A DNA stretch of 64,000 nucleotides from Streptococcus hyovaginalis DSM 12219. Its GTDB lineage: Bacteria > Bacillota > Bacilli > Lactobacillales > Streptococcaceae. Location of the stretch: NCBI RefSeq assembly GCF_000420785.1, contig NZ_ATVP01000002.1, positions 1 to 64,000 on the forward strand. Reading direction: 5' to 3'. The notes below the pieces were generated by a model. The model was given only the letters and a program-made list of their open reading frames with translations. It made no database searches and was not told the origin of the DNA. The translations under genes and the position numbers were made by a program. This document shows, in pieces, positions 35,116-44,313 of this stretch (its first letter is position 1; each line of letters opens with the position of its first letter).

Positions 35116-35164
35116 GATAATCAAAATTTCACATTTTAGATCTTTTTATCTGATTTTGATTATC
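35116..35164. repeat. 12-bp inverted repeat in the treC leader
   Basis: GATAATCAAAAT (35116-35127) and ATTTTGATTATC (35153-35164) are perfect inverted copies separated by 25 nt, with an AGAT/ATCT pair inside. It lies 30 bp before the treC start codon. It may be an operator with distant half-sites or an mRNA hairpin. No matching repeat occurs before treP. Confidence 0.5.
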
Positions 35165-35194
35165 ACGGGTATCAGCATCTAGAAAGGACTTATC

Positions 35195-36820
35195 ATGGCA
35201 ATCGACAAACGTAAGGTTGTTTACCAAATTTACCCAAAATCATTTAAAGACACGACAGGGAGTGGCACAGGTGACCTCAACGGGGTAACTGAAAAATTGC
35301 CATACCTTAAAGAGTTAGGGATCGATATGATCTGGCTCAATCCTTTTTACCCAAGTCCGCAAAGGGATAATGGCTATGATGTTGCTGATTACACCGCTGT
35401 TAATCCTGACTTTGGAACTATGGCTGATTTTGAAGCTATGGTGGCACGTGGTAAGGAGCTGGGGATCGACTTTATGTTGGATATGGTTTTGAATCACTGT
35501 TCAACAGATCATGAGTGGTTCCAGAAAGCTCTAGCGGGTGATGAGTATTACCAGGATTTCTTTATCCTACGCGATGAGCCGACCGATTGGGTATCGAAGT
35601 TTGGTGGCAACGCTTGGGCACCTTTTGGTGATACTGGAAAATACTACCTTCATCTCTTTGATGTGACTCAAGCTGATCTCAATTGGCGCAATCCTCGTGT
35701 TCGTGAAGAACTCTTTAAAGTCGTTAAGTTCTGGCAAGACAAGGGAGTTAAGGGATTCCGCTTTGATGTGATTAACTTGATTGGTAAGGATGAAGTACTT
35801 GAAGACTGTCCAATCAACGATGGGAAACCTGCCTACACTGATCGTCCTATTACACATGATTACCTTCACGAACTCAACCAAGCGAGTTTTGGTCAAGATG
35901 ACTCCTTTATGACCGTTGGGGAAATGTCAGCAACGACAGTCGAAAACTGTATTCTCTATACCGCCCCAGAACGTGAAGAATTGTCTATGGCTTTTAACTT
36001 CCATCACTTAAAAGTTGATTATCAAGACGGTCAAAAATGGACCATTATGGATTTTGATTTTGAAGCTCTCCGCAGTCTTTTCCATACATGGGGTGTTGGC
36101 ATGAGTGAGGGAAATGGCTGGAATGCCCTATTCTACAATAACCACGATCAGCCACGTGCCCTTAACCGCTTTGTGGACATCAAGCGTTTCCGCAATGAAG
36201 GCGCGACCATGTTAGCGGCCTCTATCCATCTGTCTCGTGGAACACCTTATATCTATATGGGTGAAGAGATTGGTATGATTGATCCGGATTATGATTCTAT
36301 GGCGGATTATGTGGATGTGGAAAGTCTTAATGCCTATCAAATCATGCTGGATGAAGGCAAAACACCGGAAGAAGCCTTTAAGATTATTCAAGCTAAGTCT
36401 CGTGATAACTCACGTATACCAATGCAGTGGGATGCTAGTGACAATGCCGGCTTTACGACAGGTACACCATGGCTCAAAGCTGGCAAATCTTATAAAGAGA
36501 TCAATGTTGCTAAGGAAAAAGAAGGTGTGATCTTTACCTTCTACCAAGATCTTATCAAGCTTCGTAAGGAATTACCGATCATCGCAGAGGGTGACTATCA
36601 GGCGGCCTTCTCGACCCATGATAAGGTTTATGCTTTTGAGCGTTTCTTAAACGATGACAAATTACTGGTCTTAAACAATTTCTTTGCAGAGGATGTTGAG
36701 CTTGATATTCCAGAGCCTTACCAAGGTGGCCAAGTCCTCATCAGCAACTATGATACCGCAAGTATCGGAGAACGTTTGACCTTGCAACCTTATCAGACCC
36801 TGGCCATATTGGGCCAATAA
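35195..36820 (+). CDS. treC: Trehalose-6-phosphate hydrolase (GH13)
   Basis: A 541-residue cytoplasmic alpha-glycosidase converting trehalose 6-phosphate to glucose and glucose 6-phosphate. GH13 motifs: DMVLNHCSTDH, nucleophile region GFRFDVINLIG, acid in VGEMSATT, and NNHDQPR. The start VVYQIYPKSFKDTTGSGTGD is typical of TreC/oligo-1,6-glucosidase enzymes; context beside treP and treR decides for the phosphotrehalase. AGAAAGGACTT precedes the ATG. Length is normal. Confidence 0.92.
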   Translation: MAIDKRKVVYQIYPKSFKDTTGSGTGDLNGVTEKLPYLKELGIDMIWLNPFYPSPQRDNGYDVADYTAVNPDFGTMADFEAMVARGKELGIDFMLDMVLNHCSTDHEWFQKALAGDEYYQDFFILRDEPTDWVSKFGGNAWAPFGDTGKYYLHLFDVTQADLNWRNPRVREELFKVVKFWQDKGVKGFRFDVINLIGKDEVLEDCPINDGKPAYTDRPITHDYLHELNQASFGQDDSFMTVGEMSATTVENCILYTAPEREELSMAFNFHHLKVDYQDGQKWTIMDFDFEALRSLFHTWGVGMSEGNGWNALFYNNHDQPRALNRFVDIKRFRNEGATMLAASIHLSRGTPYIYMGEEIGMIDPDYDSMADYVDVESLNAYQIMLDEGKTPEEAFKIIQAKSRDNSRIPMQWDASDNAGFTTGTPWLKAGKSYKEINVAKEKEGVIFTFYQDLIKLRKELPIIAEGDYQAAFSTHDKVYAFERFLNDDKLLVLNNFFAEDVELDIPEPYQGGQVLISNYDTASIGERLTLQPYQTLAILGQ

Positions 36821-36859
36821 TTTCTAAAGAGAGTGGGATCAACTCGACTAATGAAAAGA

Positions 36860-37090
36860 GACTTGTTGTTAGCCTAAAAAGGTCTCCCTCGATCATCTAG
36901 CTCTCCCATTTCTAAGATAAAGCTAAAACCTCCACTGAAGATTTAAGGGCCCTGCATAACTTCAACTGTCTGTGAGACAGTTGAAGGTTGGAGATAGAGC
37001 GAATATGATTCGCATCAAAACTAGCTGGGGAGAGCTTGTGGGAAGTTGAAAACGAGGCCAACTTTGTTGCTATCAAAAGGGTTAACTGAT
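36860..37090. repeat. Intergenic repeat block related to 31735-32090
   Basis: The gap between treC and the DUF2254 gene holds no gene. It contains CCTAAAAAGGTCT near 36874 and a perfect 11-bp hairpin CTTCAACTGTC/GACAGTTGAAG (36960-36986, loop TGTGA) of the same type as those at 31792 and 32015. The matching elements are in the same orientation but with different spacing, so the block looks like a diverged family member. Confidence 0.5.
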
Positions 37091-37142
37091 CCTTGTTAAG
37101 CAATCAACCGCTACATTGATATGTTTTGCTAATCAAAAAGCG

Positions 37143-37173
37143 AGAGGTTAGGTTTTATGCCCAACCTCTTTTT
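37143..37173. terminator. Terminator-like hairpin upstream of the DUF2254 gene
   Basis: AGAGGTT (37143-37149) pairs with AACCTCT (37163-37169), followed by TTTT. It could end the treC transcript, although it lies about 320 bp downstream of treC. Confidence 0.6.
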
Positions 37174-37288
37174 GAGTGCAAAGCAGGAGGTCTTTATGGC
37201 ATTTCTTGCTATAATAAAAAGTGATTAAATTGTATTGGGCCTCAGTTTTATCTTATGATTAAGCTTAGCCTGATTTAGAAGGAATAAG

Positions 37289-38614
37289 ATGTTACGCCAA
37301 TTTAAACTAGCCTATGTTAATAATCAAAACAGCATTCGAATGATTAGTTTCAGTTTGATTTCTGTTCTTTTACTGATACTGACTTGGATTTTTGATTACG
37401 GTTATCCCCAACTCAAGGACCAATTGCCTCAAGCCATGCTCCTTTCTAAAGAAGTCTCGACTTCTTTTTTGTCCAACTTATCAGGGGTCTTTTTGACGGT
37501 CACCACCTTTACTTTTACGACTATTTTGACCATCCTAAACCACTATGCCTCGACCTTTTCGCCCCGTATCTTGCAGGATTTCATCGAGAAACCAAATGTT
37601 TTAAGCCTTTTTGGCATCTTCATCGGTGGCTTTTTCTATACGGTTTTAGCCCTCTTTTTCCTCAGCAATCTTTCTGACGATGTCATGATGGTTTCAGGGA
37701 CCATTGGGGTTTTTTACGCCATTGCCTCTATGATTGCTTTTATCCTCTTTGTGCGTCGGGTGCTAAAAGGCATCCGTGTCGATGATGTGATCGAGACCAT
37801 CTATCAGAAGGCTTATAACTTGGTTAACCAAGAAGCGCAGGCACGCCAGCAGTCAGAGCGCTATGACCCTGAAGGCATTGTGGATGGTATCAAGATTTAT
37901 GGCAAGTCGACTGGCTATTTCTATGATATTGACAGCGAGGCTCTAAAGCGCCTGCTTGGTCACATCCGCTGTGAGTTGGTCATCACCCAAAAAATTGGTG
38001 ACTATATTCCTAAAGGCATGTATCTGGCTACCCTGAATATCTTTGATGAAAATACCATGTCAGAAGACGAGCAACTGGAGCTGGTAAAAGCTATTTCAGA
38101 TGCCTTAGTCATTAATATTGCTAAGAATGATCAGACGGATTATCACTTGGAGATCAGCTATCTGATCGAAGTGGCTCTCAGAGCCCTTAGCCCTGGTATC
38201 AATGATCCTAGTACCGCGGTCAGCTGTATTGATAAATTGGCCTTGCTACTGGGGCGCCTTTTTTCCAGTCAGAATCACTTCTTGGTCTTAGCCTCGGATG
38301 AGAACACTAAGATTATTTATAAATCCTACTCAGTTGAAGAGGAGATGTATCTGACCTTTAACCAGATTCTTTATTACAGTAAAGGTGAGCCTGCCATGGC
38401 ACGGTCAATTTTGGAAAATATCTACATGATTTATATGATTTCAGACGAGTCTGCCCAAGGGCAAGTCACGGACTTTTTCTACTATGCATACCAAACTTGC
38501 TATGATGCCTTGGAGAGTGATTTAGATCGACAAAAATTACAGGACATCAAAGACGACTTTGAGAGAAACCGTGATGACCAATCCGATAGAGATGCTTTGC
38601 GAAAATCAGAATAA
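37289..38614 (+). CDS. DUF2254-family membrane protein
   Basis: A 441-residue protein with about four membrane segments in the first 170 residues (SLISVLLLILTWIFDY, LSGVFLTVTTFTFTTILTIL, LFGIFIGGFFYTVLALFFL, GVFYAIASMIAFILFV) and a large cytoplasmic domain. The motif ALRALSPGINDPSTAVSCID is diagnostic of DUF2254. Function is unknown. It stands alone, with AGAAGGAATAAG before the ATG, and pepO follows after about 90 bp with its own leader. Confidence 0.8.
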   Translation: MLRQFKLAYVNNQNSIRMISFSLISVLLLILTWIFDYGYPQLKDQLPQAMLLSKEVSTSFLSNLSGVFLTVTTFTFTTILTILNHYASTFSPRILQDFIEKPNVLSLFGIFIGGFFYTVLALFFLSNLSDDVMMVSGTIGVFYAIASMIAFILFVRRVLKGIRVDDVIETIYQKAYNLVNQEAQARQQSERYDPEGIVDGIKIYGKSTGYFYDIDSEALKRLLGHIRCELVITQKIGDYIPKGMYLATLNIFDENTMSEDEQLELVKAISDALVINIAKNDQTDYHLEISYLIEVALRALSPGINDPSTAVSCIDKLALLLGRLFSSQNHFLVLASDENTKIIYKSYSVEEEMYLTFNQILYYSKGEPAMARSILENIYMIYMISDESAQGQVTDFFYYAYQTCYDALESDLDRQKLQDIKDDFERNRDDQSDRDALRKSE

Positions 38615-38707
38615 GCTGCAGTCATGACCAAGTAAAGAGGGAATTTTCTCTCTTTTTTTGGTAGAATAAAGGATAGCGACAAAGTTTTACAAAGATAAGG
38701 AGACTTT

Positions 38708-40603
38708 ATGACACGTTTACAAGATGATTTCTTTGATGCCGTTAATGGCGAGTGGGAAAAAACAGCTGTTATTCCAGACGATAAGCCCCGTACAGGTGGC
38801 TTCTCTGACTTAGCCGATGAGATTGAAGCCTTGATGTTAGAGACAACTGATGAGTGGTTAGCTGGTAAGAATCTGCCCGAGGGAGAGATTTTGGCTAATT
38901 TTGTCAAATTCCATAAGTTAGTGGCTGATTATGATGCACGTGAAGCAGCTGGTACAAAGCCCGTCCAAGCACTGATTAAAGAGTATCAGGACTTAGCCTC
39001 ATTCACGGAATTTGCTGAGCGTATAGGAACTTATGAGCTGGATGGCAAGCCTAATCTGTTACCATTTGGTGTTGCGCCAGACTTTATGGATGCCCAGACA
39101 AATGTTCTCTGGGCGGAGGCTCCAAGCCTTATCTTGCCAGATACAACCTATTATGAAGAGGGAAATGATAAGGGGAAAGAATTACTGGCTCTTTGGCGTA
39201 AATCTCAAGAAGATCTCTTACCTAAATTCGGTTTTTCCGAAGTAGAAATCAAGGATATGCTAGATAAGATTATCGACTTGGATGCTAAATTAGCTAACTA
39301 TGTCCTCTCCAGCGAAGAATCTTCAGAGTATGCCAAGCTCTACCATCCATATAATTGGTCTGATTTCACCAAATTGGCTCCCGAATTACCTTTAGATAGC
39401 ATTTTTACAGAAATTCTTGGTCAGGTGCCAGATAAGGTTATCGTACCTGAAGAGCGTTTTTGGACTGATTTTGCGGCGACTTATTATTCTGAAGACAATT
39501 GGAAAAACCTTCAGGCTAAGCTGGTCTACAGTGCTGCTAATGCTTTCAACGCTTACTTAACAGATGAGATTCGTATCTTGTCAGGAGCTTATAGTCGTGC
39601 GCTTTCGGGCACACCTCAAGCCATGGATAAGAAAAAAGCAGCCTTCTACTTGGCGCAAGCACCATATAGCCAAGCTTTGGGTCTCTGGTATGCGGGTGAG
39701 AAATTCTCGCCAGAAGCCAAAGCAGATGTGGAAGCTAAAGTAGCCACCATGATTGGTGTTTACAAAGATCGTCTAGCTAACAATACCTGGTTACAAAAAG
39801 AAACCATTGACAAGGCCATCACCAAACTCAACGTGATCGCCCCACACATTGGTTATCCTGAAAAATTACCAGAAACCTATGCTAAGAAGGTGATTGATGA
39901 GAACCTTTCCTTAGTCGAAAACGCCAAGAACTTGGCCAAAATTTCGATTGCACATTCTTGGAGCAAATGGAATAAGCCGGTGGATCGTGATGAGTGGCAC
40001 ATGCCAGCTCATATGGTCAATGCTTACTATGATCCACAACAAAATCAGATTGTCTTTCCAGCAGCTATCTTACAAGCACCATTCTACAGCTTGGACCAGT
40101 CTTCGTCAGCTAACTATGGCGGTATCGGTGCCGTCATTGCCCACGAAATTTCGCATGCTTTTGATACCAATGGTGCTTCTTTTGACGAACATGGTAGCCT
40201 CAACAATTGGTGGACAGAAGAAGACTATGCAGCCTTTAAAGAACGTACTGACAAGGTTGTCGAGCAGTTTGACGGCATTGACTTTGCTGGTGGTAAGACT
40301 AATGGGAAATTAACCGTATCAGAAAACGTGGCAGACTTAGGTGGTCTGGCAGCTGCACTTGAAGCATCTAAGAAAGATAATGATTTTTCAGCAGAAGACT
40401 ACTTTACCAACTTTGCGACGATTTGGCGTATGAAAGCTCGTGAAGAGTACTTGCAACTCTTACTTTCAGTGGATGTGCATGCCCCAGGCAAACTCCGTAC
40501 CAATGTACAATTACCAAACTTTGATGATTTCTTTACAACCTTTGATGTCAAAGAAGGCGATGGCATGTGGCGTCAGCCAGAAGACCGCGTTGTGATTTGG
40601 TAA
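38708..40603 (+). CDS. pepO: M13-family endopeptidase PepO
   Basis: A 631-residue neprilysin-like zinc metallopeptidase. Zinc ligands are H479 and H483 in AHEISHAFD, with catalytic E480, and E539 in SENVADLGG. No signal peptide is visible, as in lactococcal PepO, although streptococcal PepO is also found outside the cell, where it can bind host proteins. It degrades oligopeptides. AAGGAG precedes the ATG. The gene is followed by a repeat-type terminator. Length is normal. Confidence 0.95.
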   Translation: MTRLQDDFFDAVNGEWEKTAVIPDDKPRTGGFSDLADEIEALMLETTDEWLAGKNLPEGEILANFVKFHKLVADYDAREAAGTKPVQALIKEYQDLASFTEFAERIGTYELDGKPNLLPFGVAPDFMDAQTNVLWAEAPSLILPDTTYYEEGNDKGKELLALWRKSQEDLLPKFGFSEVEIKDMLDKIIDLDAKLANYVLSSEESSEYAKLYHPYNWSDFTKLAPELPLDSIFTEILGQVPDKVIVPEERFWTDFAATYYSEDNWKNLQAKLVYSAANAFNAYLTDEIRILSGAYSRALSGTPQAMDKKKAAFYLAQAPYSQALGLWYAGEKFSPEAKADVEAKVATMIGVYKDRLANNTWLQKETIDKAITKLNVIAPHIGYPEKLPETYAKKVIDENLSLVENAKNLAKISIAHSWSKWNKPVDRDEWHMPAHMVNAYYDPQQNQIVFPAAILQAPFYSLDQSSSANYGGIGAVIAHEISHAFDTNGASFDEHGSLNNWWTEEDYAAFKERTDKVVEQFDGIDFAGGKTNGKLTVSENVADLGGLAAALEASKKDNDFSAEDYFTNFATIWRMKAREEYLQLLLSVDVHAPGKLRTNVQLPNFDDFFTTFDVKEGDGMWRQPEDRVVIW

Positions 40604-40639
40604 GGTATTTAGTTTAAACCACACCTAAATCAATGAATT

Positions 40640-40685
40640 GCACCCCAAGAGTTAGACAGAAAATCTAACGATTGGGGTGTTTTTG
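40640..40685 (+). terminator. Terminator after pepO, second copy of the GCACCCC repeat
   Basis: GCACCCCAAGAGTTAGAC at 40640-40657 with TCTAACGATTGGGGTG at 40664-40679 forms a long stem followed by T5. It is nearly identical to 15794-15840. The rest of the interval to 40922 holds a second small hairpin (AGACC/GGTCT near 40699-40712) and no gene. Confidence 0.75.
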
Positions 40686-40922
40686 CTAGCAAAAAAGCCA
40701 GACCTCGCGGTCTAGCTCTAGGAGATTATGAAAAAGAATTGCTACAAAAGTAGCAGAAAAAGTTTTAGGATGTTTATAGTATAAAAGACAAAGCTTAAGA
40801 AAAGCTTAACCCACAAAGTATCTAGTATAATCTTTTTTTCTGAATGATTTCAGGAGCATTGTCAAGAGTTTTTCAAAGCATTATGGTATGATGGGAGGAA
40901 AGAAAACAAGTGAGGAGATATT

Positions 40923-41813
40923 ATGAAAAAAGCATTGTTAGTTGTCAATCCTAGTGCTGGTGGTGAGCAGGCTCAGGAATATCGTAAAGCAGCTCTTGAG
41001 AAGCTAGAGTCCTACTTTGATGAGGTTGAAGTTAAGGAAACTGAAAAAGGTGGCGATGCACGCGATTTTGCTAAAGCTGCTACGCAAGATAAGATTGATA
41101 GTGTCTTTGTTATGGGTGGTGATGGTACCGTTAACGAAGGGATAAGTGGTCTTGCTGAGCAGGATTACCGTCCTAAATTTGGTTTTTTCCCTTTGGGTAC
41201 GGTTAATGACTTGGCACGGGCTTTGAACATGCCAATAGACCCTCAAGAAGCCATTGACGCCCTTGATTTTGAGCAAACCAAGGATTTGGATATTGGGAAA
41301 ATCAACGACCACTATTTTATGAATGTGGTGGCTATCGGTTCCATTCCAGAAGCTGTTCGCGATGTTTCGGTAGAAGAAAAAACCAAGTTTGGAAAATTAG
41401 CCTACCTGATTTCTGGTGTTAAAAAAATTGCTCAAAATGAGACCTATCAGTTTGACCTGCAGGTGGACGATGAGACTATTGCTGTAGAATCCACGACTTT
41501 ACTGATCGGTTTGACCAACTCTATCGGTGGTCACGAAAATATCCTGCCAGAGGCAGAGGTTAATGATGGTTTGTTACACTTGATTTACTTGAAGGACAGC
41601 AATGTTTTTGAGTCCCTCAAAGCCTTACCGTCCTTGGCCCAAGGTGTCTCAGATTCCGATGCTAATCTAGGCTATCGCACCTTTACAAAAGCTCGTATTG
41701 CCTTGAAAGACGATCAAGAACTAGGGACTAATGTGGATGGTGATCAGGGGCCCAATCTCCCTATCGATATCAGTATTCTACCATCTCATCTTAAGGTTTA
41801 TAGTGGTAAATAA
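40923..41813 (+). CDS. Diacylglycerol kinase-family lipid kinase
   Basis: A 296-residue cytoplasmic lipid kinase of the DgkB/YegS group. The nucleotide motif is VMGGDGTVNEGISGL (about residues 62-76), preceded by LLVVNPSAGG at the N-terminus, and FFPLGTVNDLARAL follows; the C-terminal beta domain is complete. DgkB recycles diacylglycerol released during lipoteichoic acid synthesis. The order of motifs fits that enzyme, but other lipids are possible. GTGAGGAG precedes the ATG. It stands alone between repeats and convergent terminator sequence. Confidence 0.85.
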   Translation: MKKALLVVNPSAGGEQAQEYRKAALEKLESYFDEVEVKETEKGGDARDFAKAATQDKIDSVFVMGGDGTVNEGISGLAEQDYRPKFGFFPLGTVNDLARALNMPIDPQEAIDALDFEQTKDLDIGKINDHYFMNVVAIGSIPEAVRDVSVEEKTKFGKLAYLISGVKKIAQNETYQFDLQVDDETIAVESTTLLIGLTNSIGGHENILPEAEVNDGLLHLIYLKDSNVFESLKALPSLAQGVSDSDANLGYRTFTKARIALKDDQELGTNVDGDQGPNLPIDISILPSHLKVYSGK

Positions 41814-41815
41814 GT

Positions 41816-41893
41816 AAAAAAAGAGCTTGCATGACGCTCTCAACTTAGCCTATCAATCCAAGGCTTGGACGAGATATCATACAGGCTCTTTTA
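41816..41893. terminator. Terminator-like hairpin region
   Basis: AAAAAGAGC (from 41818) can pair at long range with GGCTCTTTT (41884-41892), or AGAGC (41822) locally with GCTCT (41836). It lies between the converging lipid kinase and DUF975 genes. Which fold is used is unclear. Confidence 0.4.
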
Positions 41894-41972
41894 ATCTTCT
41901 CTAGACAGCTCGTTTCAGAAATCTTTAGATTTTCAGACGCAAAGCCTGATCTTGCTGTGTATCAGGCAAATG

Positions 41973-42794
41973 TCAGTAAGTCTCGATAGCAGAAGAGTAG
42001 CTGTTTTTCAATGGCTTAGGAAGACGGTCATTTTCCTGCAGTAAATACTGGTAGTAGTAAGCGCGTGTCGTTACCATATATGGCATTAGGTAGATTTGAA
42101 TCAGTCCCAGCGTCGGAAGGAGCAAGAGGTACCAACCGATAAAGCTGAAGTAGAGACGGAACAACTCCCAGACATGTCCCTTCATAAGTGACTTACTCTC
42201 CTTGATAGTTGCTAGTGGCCCCTGGTAGCGATTTTCTTTTAAGTGGTCATAGAGGATAAACTCGGCTTGGTTGTATTGGAGGTTTTTGTAAATCATGAAG
42301 ACAAATCCCAAGACAGCAATGAGAATACCTGTTATAAGAAGAAGTGCTCCTGGCGTGGCAGTAAACTCAGGGTCCCATAGAAAGATAATGCCGGCAGCAA
42401 TGAGACCACCACCAATGGCAAAAGGAATTGACCAGAGAGTTACGAGAAGGGCGCGGATGAGAAGGGTCAGGAAGAGCTTTCCAAAAATAGTGCCTGAAAA
42501 ACTATAAGCCACATCGTTAAAGCTGACTTGCTGGCGTTCTTTTCGAATGACCTCCAAAATGATGTAAAGGGTTGAAACGGTAAAGAAACTCAAGAGAAAA
42601 GTGACTAAAGCTGGGAAAATGGTGACTGACAGGTTGGTCTGTGCCCCATAAGCATCAAATTCGGCCGCGATGTTATTCCGAAAGGTAATGCTGGTACTGA
42701 CCAGAGAAAAAATAATGGGTAGGGCAAACAGAGCGTATTTGCCAGAGAGGTTTTTGAGCAGGGCCTTGGCCTTTTGTTTGAGGGTTGATATCAT
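41973..42794 (-). CDS. DUF975-family membrane protein
   Basis: A 273-residue integral membrane protein with about six hydrophobic segments, including FPALVTFLLSFFTVSTLYII, a Gly-rich pair IGGGLIAAGIIFL, and a C-terminal FIGWYLLLLPTLGLIQIYLM. The motif QYNQAEFILYDH followed by IKESKSLMKGHVWELFRLYF is characteristic of DUF975. Function unknown. It is transcribed leftward, divergent from tgt. Confidence 0.8.
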   Translation of the reverse strand: MISTLKQKAKALLKNLSGKYALFALPIIFSLVSTSITFRNNIAAEFDAYGAQTNLSVTIFPALVTFLLSFFTVSTLYIILEVIRKERQQVSFNDVAYSFSGTIFGKLFLTLLIRALLVTLWSIPFAIGGGLIAAGIIFLWDPEFTATPGALLLITGILIAVLGFVFMIYKNLQYNQAEFILYDHLKENRYQGPLATIKESKSLMKGHVWELFRLYFSFIGWYLLLLPTLGLIQIYLMPYMVTTRAYYYQYLLQENDRLPKPLKNSYSSAIETY

Positions 42795-43020
42795 GATAAT
42801 CTCCTATCTTTTTTATAAGCAAGCTCTCAGAGAACGGTTTTGCCTATTATATCACAAAATATGACTTGAAAAAACAGTAACCGCAGCTCCCGCTCAGCCA
42901 TTTCCCAAAAGAGACAAGAAGTAACTGACAGACCATTTTTAATTTGGTAAAATAGCAGAGCTGACTCGTTAAGGTGGAGTGGGGACCATCATATGGGCTC
43001 TCTAGGACTGTCTTTTCTAG

Positions 43021-44190
<1,170 letters not shown>

Positions 44191-44198
44191 ACATTAGC

Positions 44199-44222
44199 AG
44201 AACTCCGAAAGGGGTTCTTTTT
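44199..44222 (+). terminator. Terminator after tgt
   Basis: AGAACTCC (44199-44206) pairs with GGGGTTCT (44211-44218), loop GAAA, followed by T5. Confidence 0.85.
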
Positions 44223-44313
44223 AATCAGCTTTTAGAGGAGTCAAACTAGTTTGAAAGCGTGTGATTCTTATGGTAGAATATGGCATTAAGAATAATTTTT
44301 TTTAGGAGATTTT

